This document shows, one piece after another, positions 55,075 through 64,000 of a DNA stretch of 64,000 bases. How positions within the stretch are numbered: position 1 is the first letter of the stretch; each line of letters starts with the position of its first letter. A program made the position numbers and the translations under genes. Under the pieces are notes generated by a model. That model did not search any database, was not told the DNA's origin, and saw only the letters and a list, made by a program, of their open reading frames with translations. Source of the DNA: Paenibacillus xylanilyticus (lineage in GTDB: Bacteria > Bacillota > Bacilli > Paenibacillales > Paenibacillaceae); the NCBI RefSeq assembly GCF_009664365.1, contig NZ_CP044310.1, positions 3,607,001 through 3,671,000 on the forward strand, given 5' to 3'.

Positions 55075-56189
55075 GATGCCGCACCCGTGCCTGAGTCTGC
55101 GAGCAGCAGAGCATCATCCGCGTCAAAACCAAGCTGAACAGATTCGCCCGGGGAATATCGTGTTCCTCCACGTTGATGCGGTACACTCGCCTGAATGCGA
55201 AGATGATCCAGCGTTTCGATGACATAACGGATACTTGCCCCGCCGTATACACTCTCCATAACGCGACCTTGCAGCTGGTTTGCACAATGAGCTGCCTCTT
55301 CCCCGAGGCGAATATACTCGTAACGGATGGATAAGGAATGCTTTGCCCCTGGCCGGAATGAAGCAGATTCTTCATTGCTTCCGGCGAGCAGCGAATGTCC
55401 CAGAATGCTTACACGTATTCCATTTGAATCCGGCTCGACAACCGAAACCTCCAAAAGGTTGGTATCCCCGATGAACTTGGCTACAAAGCTGTCGGCAGGT
55501 CTTTCATATATTTCATCCGGCGTTGCGTATTGAAGCAGCCGCCCTGCACGCATAACGCCGATGCGGTCAGACATGTTCATCGCTTCACTCTGGTCGTGTG
55601 TGACGAAGATGAAGGTTCCGCCAAATTCCCGCTGGATGCGTTTCAACTCGCGCTGCATATCAAGACGCAGCTGCATGTCCAGCGCGGAGAGCGGTTCATC
55701 CAGCAGCAGCACTTCCGGTTTGTTGATTAATGCTCTCGCAATTGCTACACGCTGTGCCTGTCCGCCAGATAGCTGAGACACGGCCCTTCTGCTGTAGTCT
55801 CCGAGTTGTACGAGTTCCAGCATCTCATGGACCTGGCGTTTGATCTCTGCTTTTGGGGTCTTTTTCACTTTGAGTCCATAAGCGATGTTGTTGAATACAT
55901 CCATATGCGGAAACAGTGCCAACTGCTGGAAAATCATATTGCTGTTCCGGCCGTATGCCGGAACACCCGTGACATCTTGCCCACCGAGCAGAATGATTCC
56001 GTCGTCGGGTTGTTCGAGCCCACCCAGCATTCGAAGCAGCGTTGTTTTGCCGCAACCGCTCGGACCGAGAAGGGAGACAAACTCTCCCTTGTTGACCTGA
56101 AGCGTGACTTGATCGACGGCAGCCCGTCCGTCATAGATTTTTGTAACATGCTTTGCCTCAATCGAGACGGATTGGTGCTCATTGCTCAT
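55071..56189 (-). CDS. ABC transporter ATP-binding protein, PotA-like
   Basis: 372 residues: Walker A GPSGCGKTT (about 41-49), Q-loop, signature LSGGQAQR (about 138), Walker B LLLDEPLSALD, H-loop THDQ, and a C-terminal TOBE domain (about 280-360). AGGAAG precedes ATG at 56189. Unlike the mannoside importer in this window, this system has its own ATPase. Confidence 0.92.
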   Translation of the reverse strand: MSNEHQSVSIEAKHVTKIYDGRAAVDQVTLQVNKGEFVSLLGPSGCGKTTLLRMLGGLEQPDDGIILLGGQDVTGVPAYGRNSNMIFQQLALFPHMDVFNNIAYGLKVKKTPKAEIKRQVHEMLELVQLGDYSRRAVSQLSGGQAQRVAIARALINKPEVLLLDEPLSALDMQLRLDMQRELKRIQREFGGTFIFVTHDQSEAMNMSDRIGVMRAGRLLQYATPDEIYERPADSFVAKFIGDTNLLEVSVVEPDSNGIRVSILGHSLLAGSNEESASFRPGAKHSLSIRYEYIRLGEEAAHCANQLQGRVMESVYGGASIRYVIETLDHLRIQASVPHQRGGTRYSPGESVQLGFDADDALLLADSGTGAAS

Positions 56190-56246
56190 CTCGGATCTTC
56201 CTATTCCTGCCTGGTAATCATCTCGTCTATGTTCCAGGCGACCATG

Positions 56247-57383
56247 TTATTGAAGCTTGGTTTTCACAAGACGATCCCACAGGTCCTTCCATGCGGAGCT
56301 GTTCTGAGCGAGTACGTCCCAATCCGGATTGATGCCATTGCTCTGGGTCTCAACAGAGAACGATGGATCATCCTTGTATTTATCCGGTACAGCAGCGGCT
56401 GTGCTAGTCACTGGTGTGCCGGTTGCTTCCGCGTAACGTGTCAGCGCGTCTGCACTCAGCAGCTCGTTGATAATTTCGTTCGCCACACGTGTTTGTTCGG
56501 GTGTTGAACCTTTAACGACCTGGAGCGAGTACGGAAACGAGATTGCCCCTTCTTCCGGGTAGGCTACAGCCAGCGGTGAACCGCCATCAATCCAGGTTTG
56601 AGCGACTTGCGCACTGAATGGTGCAATGAGGGCATCACCGGATTCGAGCAATGCTTTCAACTGGTCGTTGGATGTAACGAGCGTGCCGACTTGATCACTG
56701 TGGTCAGCCCAATATTGGAATGCAGGTTCAGGATTGTCGTAGGATGCGCCGATCTCCTCACCTTTGGTTGCAATCAGAGGTGAAATATAGGAATAGAACA
56801 TGTAATCCCATAGTGCCGTTTTGCCTTTGAATTGCTCGTTATCCCACAGGTCATTCCAACTGGTTGGCGGCGTAGTCACCAGATCTTTGTTGTAAACCAG
56901 GCCGAAGCTGGATACGCCCCATACAACGCCCTTGTTGTCAGGCTGGTGAAATTGTTCAGGAATATCCTTGATGTTTGTTACGATGCTGGTATCCAGCGGC
57001 TCCCACATGTCATCGTTTACGCCTTTGGCTGTGGCATCTGCATTAAAGTAACCGAAGTTGACGACCGGATTGTTCGGATCAGCTTGTTTGCCTGCTACCA
57101 TTTTGGGATACATGATCGCATTGGAGGATTCCTCGAAAGTAACTTCAACGTTAGGGTGTTCCTTGACATACTCCGCAACCACTTCTTTAGGTACGACATC
57201 CTGATTGGAGCCTGCCCAGATAAACATGGTCAGCTTGATTTTGTCGCCGCTGCTATCCGAAGTGCCCCCATTCTCTGAAGCAGTTCCCGAGCTGCTTGTT
57301 CCACCGCAGGCTGAAAGAATAAGTGAAGCAGTCAGCGTTAATGAGGCCAAGCTAAAAAAACGTTTGCGTTTTGATTTAAACAT
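56247..57383 (-). CDS. PotD-like substrate-binding lipoprotein
   Basis: 378 residues: lipoprotein signal with lipobox LSAC (C26), Ser/Gly linker, then a periplasmic-binding type II fold (MFIWAGSNQDVV, PPTSWNDLWD). Relatives bind polyamines, iron or organic cations; the hydantoinase genes suggest a cyclic amide or related compound here. GGGGGAA before ATG at 57383. Encoded between hyuB and the transporter ATPase. Confidence 0.88.
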   Translation of the reverse strand: MFKSKRKRFFSLASLTLTASLILSACGGTSSSGTASENGGTSDSSGDKIKLTMFIWAGSNQDVVPKEVVAEYVKEHPNVEVTFEESSNAIMYPKMVAGKQADPNNPVVNFGYFNADATAKGVNDDMWEPLDTSIVTNIKDIPEQFHQPDNKGVVWGVSSFGLVYNKDLVTTPPTSWNDLWDNEQFKGKTALWDYMFYSYISPLIATKGEEIGASYDNPEPAFQYWADHSDQVGTLVTSNDQLKALLESGDALIAPFSAQVAQTWIDGGSPLAVAYPEEGAISFPYSLQVVKGSTPEQTRVANEIINELLSADALTRYAEATGTPVTSTAAAVPDKYKDDPSFSVETQSNGINPDWDVLAQNSSAWKDLWDRLVKTKLQ

Positions 57384-57442
57384 ACGAATTCCCCCATAAG
57401 ATTAGTTGGTTTAATATCTATACACGATCACATTTTGCAGGC

Positions 57443-59431
57443 TTACGTATGACCTGTTCCCTGCAGTCCGATGCTGTTCCTTAATCCGCTCACGGTGGAG
57501 GCAATCTCCCCTGTTGTCACGGACAGACCATCGGCATGCCTTTGTTCCAAAATGTCCATCGTACGGCGCTTCAGGTAATCCCGAAGAGCAAGCGGATATT
57601 CCTTTAATACTTGTCCCAATGTCAGCTGCATCTCATCGCTCCAGATGGCTTCGAATTGGTCTCTGGTTGGACCATAACTGAAATCCTCCATATTCATCTG
57701 CATAGTCGCCCGCAGTGAATGCGTTTCAGAGTCGTCAACATTGGTGCCCTTCACCACGACGCCATAAAGTTCACGTGCTTTTGCGATGGAAATCAAACCG
57801 CTTCGAACATCTGCGAGCACGGACTGGGCATTTCGATTTAACGGATCTCCGTATCCTCCTCCTCCTTGGGACAGGAAGGTCACTGTGTCGCCCGGTTGCA
57901 GCAGCAGTTCATCAATCCGGCCAAGGTCTCTCTCATCGGGAAGCCCCTCATTCATAATAGCCTCTCCATGTGTTCCGACATCGCCGCCCATTCGGCCCCA
58001 AGGCTGAAATTCCATGCGCTCCATGTTGCGTGCCGTCATAACCGTGTCTGGTGTGACGATTCTAACCCGCAGGGCGATCCCGCTTCCGCCGCGATATTCC
58101 CCGGCCCCCGCGGAGTCTTCTCGAAGCCCGTAATGTTCAATGAGGACTGGCATTTCTGCCTCCACCGTTTCTGCCGGAATGTTGCGCAGATGACCAACGG
58201 CGAAATCCATACCGTCAATGCCGTCTTTCATTGGTCTTGCTCCGGAACCACCGCAGATTGGCTGGATGACCCCAACCTTTTTCTTTCCGTCATTTGCATC
58301 CGTCATTGCCATCATGACGATACAGGCTTGTCCTGCACCTGCCGCAGGCACTTTACTGGCCTCGGCTTTGCTAAGAGCACCCGTGATCACGTCCATCAGA
58401 CGGATAAACGTGGCTGCTCGAGCGCCGACAGCGGCCATCGGTTCCGGATTCAGCACCGAGGCTGGTGGCGCGTAATTACTCACCATGCGGATCATGCCGG
58501 AGTTCCATGGAATTGTCGGGTCCAGGGTGCGGAAATAGCGAATCAACGCAGGGACTAGCATGTAGTGGCCTTGCTGATTATGCGTCGGAATATTAAACGA
58601 AGCCCGGACCTGAGGGTCGGTGCCGCTGAAATCGAGATGAATATTGCTATCTTCGATTGTCATTTTGCATCGTAAACGGATGGGATATCCTCCTGGCCCC
58701 TTTTCGAGATAATCCCAGAAATCATAAGCTCCATCCGGAATTTCACGAACGATGGCACGAGCCTTCATTTCGGCATATACAAGCAATTGCTCGATGCCCT
58801 GCTCAATCCGTTCCGCGCCATAACGCGCGATCAGTTCGGCAAGCCGCTGTTCACCCCGATTCAAGGCCGCCATCAGCGCTTTGAGATCCCCAAGGTTTTG
58901 CTCTGGAATCCGGCTGTTATCCAGAAACATTCGCATAACCTGCTCGTTCAACACGCCTGCTTCATATAACTTGACTGGGGCGATGCGTATGCCTTCCATA
59001 TGAATATCGTATGCACTTGGAGAGACACTCCCAGGTACCTTACCGCCAACATCGGATGAGTGAACGAAACACATCCCATAGGCAATAATGCGCCCCTTGT
59101 GGAAGTAGGGCTTGATGAGATGAATATCGGGAAGATGAGTTACCATGCCTTTGGTCGCATAAGGATCATTGCAGATAACCAAGTCCCCTTCCTGCCAATC
59201 CTCAATGCTGCGTATCGTTGCTTCTGCTGGAATACCGAGCGAAAGGTTATACCCTGTTTCCAGCGGTGAACCAAACGTCTCTCCGGAAGGAGACAACAGA
59301 TAAGTACCGAAATCACCGGTCTCTTTGACAAAAGCGGTAAATCCCGTTCGCAGAACGACGTTAGCCATCTCTTCGACCGCCGCTTGGATTCGATTATTGA
59401 AAATTTCCAGAAATACCTTGTCTGCGATCAT
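57443..59431 (-). CDS. hyuB: Hydantoinase B/oxoprolinase family protein
   Basis: 662 residues of the HyuB family: early FKETGDFGTYLLSPSGE, the HSSDVGGKVPGS block, and the late GGGGYGDPL-type glycine motif. With HyuA it forms the two-subunit ATP-dependent enzyme that opens cyclic amides (N-methylhydantoin, hydantoin, 5-oxoproline) or, in a sister group, carboxylates acetone or acetophenone. ATG overlaps the hyuA stop by 4 bases. Substrate not decidable by eye. Confidence 0.9.
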   Translation of the reverse strand: MIADKVFLEIFNNRIQAAVEEMANVVLRTGFTAFVKETGDFGTYLLSPSGETFGSPLETGYNLSLGIPAEATIRSIEDWQEGDLVICNDPYATKGMVTHLPDIHLIKPYFHKGRIIAYGMCFVHSSDVGGKVPGSVSPSAYDIHMEGIRIAPVKLYEAGVLNEQVMRMFLDNSRIPEQNLGDLKALMAALNRGEQRLAELIARYGAERIEQGIEQLLVYAEMKARAIVREIPDGAYDFWDYLEKGPGGYPIRLRCKMTIEDSNIHLDFSGTDPQVRASFNIPTHNQQGHYMLVPALIRYFRTLDPTIPWNSGMIRMVSNYAPPASVLNPEPMAAVGARAATFIRLMDVITGALSKAEASKVPAAGAGQACIVMMAMTDANDGKKKVGVIQPICGGSGARPMKDGIDGMDFAVGHLRNIPAETVEAEMPVLIEHYGLREDSAGAGEYRGGSGIALRVRIVTPDTVMTARNMERMEFQPWGRMGGDVGTHGEAIMNEGLPDERDLGRIDELLLQPGDTVTFLSQGGGGYGDPLNRNAQSVLADVRSGLISIAKARELYGVVVKGTNVDDSETHSLRATMQMNMEDFSYGPTRDQFEAIWSDEMQLTLGQVLKEYPLALRDYLKRRTMDILEQRHADGLSVTTGEIASTVSGLRNSIGLQGTGHT

Positions 59432-61473
59432 TCCGCCGCCTCCCCGATCAGATTGCCGTGCGCATCCCTTCTTACGTTATAACCTGGAGGAACAAAAATG
59501 GTCGTATCGTATTCCTCCACAATGACTGGACCCGGAATACTTGCTTCCAGCGGGATCTGTTCCCTAGTCAGCACTTTCGCCGTTCTCCGCGCATGATCGA
59601 ACGTTATCATTCGTTCCTCTGCTCCTCCGCCATGACTGACTTGAGCATACGAATCCACGCTTCCATGGCTTGGTACGATGCCGACAATTGTCGCCCGCAG
59701 GCTGATGAACATCACTTCGGATTCCGGCTGGCTGATTCCAAAGACATTATGATAGAACGCATGGAACTTCTCCTTGGCCTGTTCAGGATCGGCAATCTCT
59801 TCCTGCGTTAGGGCAATCTCCAGATCAAAGGCCTGTCCTTCATATCGCATATCGGCACTGTAGAGACAGTAGACGCTCTCGAGTTCAACACCGCCCCGGG
59901 CCTCTATCTCTACCCAGCTTCGCCCCTGCTGCTCCAGATCTGCATAATAGGAGGCCAATTCTCCACTGGCTAATGCATGGCTGCTCTTGTGCAGTGATAG
60001 GACAAAGTCGTTTCGAAGATTTGCCACCGTGCAGCCCATGGCACAAAGTGTTCCAGGAGCAGGTGGCACAAGTACACGCCGGATCCCGACTTCCCGGGCC
60101 ATCAGAAACGCATGCATTGGTCCCGCTCCTCCGTAAGCCAGCAGTGTGAAATCACGCGGATCCACACCCTTACGAGCCATTAGAGGCGAAAATTGGGCGT
60201 ACATGTTCGCTGTGGCCACATCCAGAATCGCTTGTGCGGTCTGTGAAGCGTCAAGTCCCAGCTTCGTGCCGACCGTGTTCAGTGCACGTTCCGCGAGTTC
60301 TGGATGAAGTCTCATCTGACCACCAAGGAAACGATCAGCCTGCAAAATGCCAAGCTGCAGGTAAGCATCCGTCGTTGTGGGTTCCTCACCACCTCGGCCG
60401 TAACATGCAGGTCCCGGATAGGCTCCGGCGCTGCGTGGACCAACCTTGAGTACACCGACGCTGTCGAGCCATGCAACCGATCCACCTCCTGCGCCAATCG
60501 CCGTAACATCAACTGCCGGCAAAATGACCGGAAAATCACCGACTTTGTTTTCGGTGGAATACGCCGGCTCCTTGTCAATTAAAGCCACATCCACACTAGT
60601 GCCGCCCATGTCGAACGTGATGACTTGATCAATGCCGGCCTTCCTGGCAATATGCGTCGCTGCAATGACACCTGAAGCCGGACCCGAGAGCAGGGTGCGA
60701 ACAGGTTCACTCGCTGCGCTTGCCGCTGTCATGATGCCACCGTTGGACATCGTGGAGAGCAGATTTGCTTTTAAACCGTACTGATGAATACCTTCCTGCA
60801 GCCTAACAAAGTACGAACCCATGCGTTCGCCTACATATGCATTCATGGCCGTTGCGAGTGTCCGCTCGAATTCACGCTGCTGCGGCCAGATGGCACTACT
60901 GCGGCAAATGAACAATTGCGGATGCCGTTCCCTGATGATCTCTTCGGCTTCCTTCTCATGAGCAGGGTTAGCGTAAGAGTGCATAAAGCTGATCGCCAGT
61001 GCGGTAATGCCTTCGTTCACCAATTCGTCAACTGCCTGTACCAGCTGATCTTTGTTGAGAGGTTGCAGCACGTCTCCACTAGCTAGCGCCCGTTCTTCAA
61101 TTTCTTTGACGAGATATCTCGGTACGAGCGCCTCCGTTTTATCACCGTACAGGTTCGTCGTATCCTCCAGGCGAAGTCTTCGAATTTCAAGAATGTCCCG
61201 AAAGCCCTGGGTTACGAGCAGCCCGGTTACAGCTCCATTGCGTTCGATCAACGTGTTCACACCAAGCGTCGTGCCATGCACGAACATATCGATATCGCCA
61301 ATGTCGACACCTTGTTCCTGAAGCTGATCCAATGCATTAAAAATAGCCTGTTCTGGCGCTTCTGCGATAGATGGCGTTTTCAGTGCAGCCACCATTCTGC
61401 CTTGCCGATCCGTCACCAGCGCGTCCGTGAACGTGCCCCCGATGTCGATACCCAAGCGATAGTTTTTGTCCAC
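59428..61473 (-). CDS. hyuA: Hydantoinase A/oxoprolinase family protein
   Basis: 681 residues: actin-like ATPase motif LGIDIGGTFTDALV at the N-terminus, TTLGVNTLIER, FDMGGTSVDVAL in the middle (about 285), GGAGPMHA (about 450), and an SxPGP block near the C-terminus. GTG at 61473 with AAGGAG upstream. It activates the substrate with ATP for the HyuB subunit. 15 bases after the regulator gene, head of the catabolic part of the operon. Confidence 0.92.
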   Translation of the reverse strand: MDKNYRLGIDIGGTFTDALVTDRQGRMVAALKTPSIAEAPEQAIFNALDQLQEQGVDIGDIDMFVHGTTLGVNTLIERNGAVTGLLVTQGFRDILEIRRLRLEDTTNLYGDKTEALVPRYLVKEIEERALASGDVLQPLNKDQLVQAVDELVNEGITALAISFMHSYANPAHEKEAEEIIRERHPQLFICRSSAIWPQQREFERTLATAMNAYVGERMGSYFVRLQEGIHQYGLKANLLSTMSNGGIMTAASAASEPVRTLLSGPASGVIAATHIARKAGIDQVITFDMGGTSVDVALIDKEPAYSTENKVGDFPVILPAVDVTAIGAGGGSVAWLDSVGVLKVGPRSAGAYPGPACYGRGGEEPTTTDAYLQLGILQADRFLGGQMRLHPELAERALNTVGTKLGLDASQTAQAILDVATANMYAQFSPLMARKGVDPRDFTLLAYGGAGPMHAFLMAREVGIRRVLVPPAPGTLCAMGCTVANLRNDFVLSLHKSSHALASGELASYYADLEQQGRSWVEIEARGGVELESVYCLYSADMRYEGQAFDLEIALTQEEIADPEQAKEKFHAFYHNVFGISQPESEVMFISLRATIVGIVPSHGSVDSYAQVSHGGGAEERMITFDHARRTAKVLTREQIPLEASIPGPVIVEEYDTTIFVPPGYNVRRDAHGNLIGEAAE

Positions 61474-61488
61474 AAGTTCATCTCCTTT

Positions 61489-62241
61489 TTAACGCGCTTC
61501 CTCGATGTTTAATATCTGGTTTTTTATAGCAAAATAACGTTTGACGTCTTCGATCATCTGATTGATATGATTGACCATCGCGGCTTCGGCTTCTTCCGGG
61601 GACCGTGATATGATGGCATCCAGGATCTGGCGATGATCCACCACCAATTCACTCCCTACCGTGCGCCGAATATACGCAGTCTCCAGAAAGTCTCTGCTGG
61701 TGTCCCATACCAATTCCACGGCATGACGCAAAAACTGATTCTGCGCTGCAAAGGCGAGCAACCGGTGGAATTCCCGATCTTCCTCATAAGGTATAATATT
61801 TTGCTCCAACTTCCGCTGCTGCTCCTCAATGGATTGTTCGAGCAGATGGATGTACTCTTTCGTGGCATACTCAGCCGCCAACGAAGCAATCTCCCTTTCC
61901 AGCGCTTTGCGTGCAACGAGAATGTCGAGCAGCGCCTTTTCCCCAGAATGGTTCAGCGTCTGCATCAGACGTGAGTTCGCATTTTTCTGCTGCAGCTCCC
62001 GTTCAATTAACTTCAGCCGTTCTGAACCCGCTTCGGTCAAAATACGACCTTTCCTGCCTTCCAGCGCCGTGTACCCTTCAACGTCCATCTCCATAAGCCG
62101 TCTGCCTATGGTTGCCTGGCTTAATCCGTATTTTTTGCCTAACGTATGAACGAGCGTACTTGCACCGATAGGAGCAGTTGCATCCTGAAGCTGCTTGAGT
62201 AGGTCGTACTCCAATTCCAATTCATATAACTCTGGAGCCAC
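61489..62241 (-). CDS. FCD-domain regulator with a non-GntR winged helix
   Basis: About 250 residues from GTG at 62241, chosen because AGGAGG lies 7 bases upstream inside the longer open frame (to 62286). The N-terminal winged helix (ASTLVHTLGKKYGLSQATIG, then EGRKGRILTEAG) looks like the RNase R/NrpR-type helix rather than GntR; the C-terminal half (about 85-235) is an FCD ligand domain with metal-site residues in DREFHRLL, and HINQMI. First gene of the operon and likely its repressor or activator. Confidence 0.78.
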   Translation of the reverse strand: MAPELYELELEYDLLKQLQDATAPIGASTLVHTLGKKYGLSQATIGRRLMEMDVEGYTALEGRKGRILTEAGSERLKLIERELQQKNANSRLMQTLNHSGEKALLDILVARKALEREIASLAAEYATKEYIHLLEQSIEEQQRKLEQNIIPYEEDREFHRLLAFAAQNQFLRHAVELVWDTSRDFLETAYIRRTVGSELVVDHRQILDAIISRSPEEAEAAMVNHINQMIEDVKRYFAIKNQILNIEEAR

Positions 62242-62611
62242 ATGTTCCCCTCCTATATATGTAAGTTTCACTATCTTGTTACTCACTGATGATTAACGTA
62301 ATAAACAGAAGTATAACTTCTATCGAACATAATATCAATCATTCTGACCAAATTAGTATGAATTGATTTTTTAAATGACATTTTATCTGATAAGATCATG
62401 GATAGACTCCGAAAATAAACAATCATCTACATTTTTCATCCTTACGGAAGAAGGATTGCTTCTATAGTACGAATCACTCATTTGCGTTGTTCATGATGAT
62501 TTAATATGCAAATTTTGTTAGAAGGGATTAAATTGAAACAAAATAGCAAAAGGACATTACCATCCATTGGATAGTAATGCCCCAGATGACAAAACCAAAT
62601 CTCCCCTGCCG
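62242..62611. other. 370-bp intergenic region
   Basis: Holds the promoter of the hydantoinase operon (right of 62241) and the rarD terminator. AT-rich. No gene seen. Confidence 0.45.
62553..62580 (-). terminator. Terminator of rarD
   Basis: Minus strand CATTACTATCC-aat-GGATGGTAATG followed by TCCTTTT; 10 of 11 pairs. About 30 bases after the stop. Confidence 0.55.
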
Positions 62612-63490
62612 TCAGCTCGCTTTCGCGAGTTTCGTGCCACGTACGGACGATATCGCATAAACGATCAGTGAAGTCCAGATCAACGCAAACCCAACAAGGA
62701 GAACCGGTGATACGGATTCCTTAAATACGAATATGCTTAGGAACAGCATGATGGTTGGCCCGATGTATTGTACGAATCCGAGTGTGGACAGCGACATCCG
62801 TGCAGCAGCACGAGCAAAAAATAAGAGCGGCAGCGCTGTTACCACGCCAGAAAGAAGCAGGCCGATAAACATAGATGAAGGCAGCGTCCATGCAGTCGAT
62901 TCTCCTACGACCGCCAAATAGATCCAGTAGCCCAGTGCAATAGGCAAGACTACAGCCGTTTCCGACAGCAAGCCTACAGAAGCGTCTTGCACTGTCTTTT
63001 TCTTCGCAAGTCCATACAAGCCAAACGATGCAGCCAGCGAGATCGCGACCCACGGAAATCGACCATAGTCGATGGCGATAATGAGTACTGCGACAGCAGC
63101 AATAGCAATGGCAAGCCACTGGCCGCGGTTTGGCTTCTCATGAAGGAAAACAACAGCTAGCAGTACGTTTAGCAGTGGGTTCAAATAGTAACCAAGACTT
63201 GTCTCAACAACGTGTCCATTGTTGACGGCCCAGATGAAAATAAGCCAATTCACTGCAATCAACAGTCCACTTGTGGCGAGCGATAGCAGCTGTGACCGAT
63301 TAGCAGCAATCCGCTTCATATCACCCCAGCGGCGCTGGACAGCCACGAGAATACCCATGAAGACAAACGACCAGACGACACGGTGGGACAGAATCTCGCC
63401 TGCGGGCACATCGTTGAACAATTTCCAATAGAGTGGGAGAACCCCCCACATGATATAAGCAATGATAGCGTTGACTAATCCGTTATTCAT
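62612..63490 (-). CDS. rarD: RarD-type EamA transporter
   Basis: 292 residues, ten hydrophobic segments in two EamA repeats. The N-terminal pattern YIMWGVLPLYWKLFNDVPAGEIL-like start and LSHRVVWS are diagnostic of RarD. ATG with GAGGAGAATT upstream. Role: drug/metabolite transporter of uncertain substrate. Monocistronic. Confidence 0.9.
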   Translation of the reverse strand: MNNGLVNAIIAYIMWGVLPLYWKLFNDVPAGEILSHRVVWSFVFMGILVAVQRRWGDMKRIAANRSQLLSLATSGLLIAVNWLIFIWAVNNGHVVETSLGYYLNPLLNVLLAVVFLHEKPNRGQWLAIAIAAVAVLIIAIDYGRFPWVAISLAASFGLYGLAKKKTVQDASVGLLSETAVVLPIALGYWIYLAVVGESTAWTLPSSMFIGLLLSGVVTALPLLFFARAAARMSLSTLGFVQYIGPTIMLFLSIFVFKESVSPVLLVGFALIWTSLIVYAISSVRGTKLAKAS

Positions 63491-63595
63491 GAATCCAATT
63501 CTCCTCTTCTCTCTCTCTGATGTCTGAACGGATTATACGCCTTGATCCTAATCTAAGTAAAGGAAATAATCTGACATGAATGAAGCCACGCTCAA

Positions 63596-63648
63596 TTCGA
63601 ACTGTCTTGGGAAGCTGCAATAGAGTATAGTAAGTTTAGTTCGAACTA
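63596..63648 (+). repeat. Two TTCGAA-centred palindromes upstream of the VOC gene
   Basis: TTCGAA at 63596-63601 (in AATTCGAACT) and the perfect 12-bp palindrome TAGTTCGAACTA at 63637-63648, 44 bp apart centre to centre; the second is 20 bases before the start codon. Operator-like for a dimeric repressor. Confidence 0.4.
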
Positions 63649-63668
63649 TATTCCAGGAGGCTACAGCC

Positions 63669-64000
63669 ATGTCACAGGATATTTGGATTAACCTTCCAGT
63701 CAAAGACGTTGAGAAATCTACTGCTTTTTTCAATGAGATTGGATTCCATGCGGTAAGCGTTGGTAGCGAAAGAGCCAGGCTTACCATCGGTCAAACCACA
63801 ATTCTGCTGTTCCCGGATACGTCGTTTGAGAAATTTACAGGTTCAACCATCGCAGATACTTCCCATAGCGCAGAAGTCATATTCTCAATTGGTGCTGTCA
63901 GCAGAGAAGAAGTTGATGCTTTTATTCAGAAAGTTGAAGTTGCCGGAGGAAGTATCTTTGGAAAACCAGCTGAAAATGAAGGCTGGATGTACGGTGCAGG
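63669..64000 (+). CDS. VOC-family protein (cut by window end)
   Basis: ATG at 63669 behind AGGAGG (63653-63658). The 110 visible residues begin MSQDIWINLPVKDVEKSTAFF, the first beta-alpha unit of a COG3607-type glyoxalase-like protein, with EVIFSIGA starting the second unit and GGWMYG-type region near the cut. Substrate unknown. Preceded by two TTCGAA-centred palindromes. Confidence 0.8.
   Translation, partial: MSQDIWINLPVKDVEKSTAFFNEIGFHAVSVGSERARLTIGQTTILLFPDTSFEKFTGSTIADTSHSAEVIFSIGAVSREEVDAFIQKVEVAGGSIFGKPAENEGWMYGA

Overview
The window looks like a chromosomal segment of a soil or plant-associated Paenibacillus-like Firmicute. This is inferred from low-GC Gram-positive ribosome binding sites (AAAGGAG/AGGAGG types, many TTG or GTG starts), SLH-domain and copper-amine-oxidase-stalk surface proteins, LplABC-type sugar uptake, a membrane-bound YesN-type AraC regulator, CcpA (cre) boxes and a very large multidomain pectinase. 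No rRNA, tRNA, CRISPR array, prophage or intact transposon was seen.

Layout. 1-8.5 kb: a cut methyltransferase; a strongly structured attenuation leader (10-codon peptide, two tandem intrinsic terminators, a competing helix) driving an RsgA-type GTPase overlapped by an APH-family kinase; a SecA2-like ATPase; an FUSC-type membrane protein split over two frames; and an ANT(4')-like nucleotidyltransferase. 8.6-16.2 kb: a 2127-residue secreted rhamnogalacturonan lyase/double acetylesterase with a divergent AraC regulator and a perfect cre box. 16.2-23.7 kb: small secreted and membrane proteins with an XRE regulator, a two-component system followed by a membrane-bound class C beta-lactamase-like hydrolase, a small lipoprotein, and a membrane-anchored PrsA-like foldase.

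24-37.6 kb: carbohydrate catabolism. A five-gene overlapping operon (deacetylase, DgaE, DgaF, KDG kinase, GntR regulator) turns an amino-sugar acid into pyruvate and glyceraldehyde-3-phosphate. Beside it lies a mannoside locus: YesN-type regulator, GH130 phosphorylase, binding protein plus two permeases, and a divergent GH125 alpha-mannosidase. 37.9-41 kb: DinB, a nitroreductase behind three 15-bp-spaced operator palindromes, a MarR regulator with a long hairpin leader, and two decayed genes. 41-50.4 kb: a PKD/stalk-domain secreted protein, a VOC protein, an SLH surface protein followed by a double-GNAT protein, an MFS exporter and an SDR.

50.8-62.2 kb: one nine-gene minus-strand operon: FCD-type regulator, hydantoinase A and B subunits, a PotABCD-like ABC importer, an M24 peptidase and an MFS carrier, closed by one terminator. 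It probably imports and opens a cyclic amide (hydantoin, oxoproline or similar) and cleaves the product. The window ends with RarD and a cut VOC gene.

The best candidates for something undescribed are the attenuation leader at 282-600 with its unusual GTPase+kinase cargo, and the triple TTGA-N4-TCAA operator at 38541-38582.
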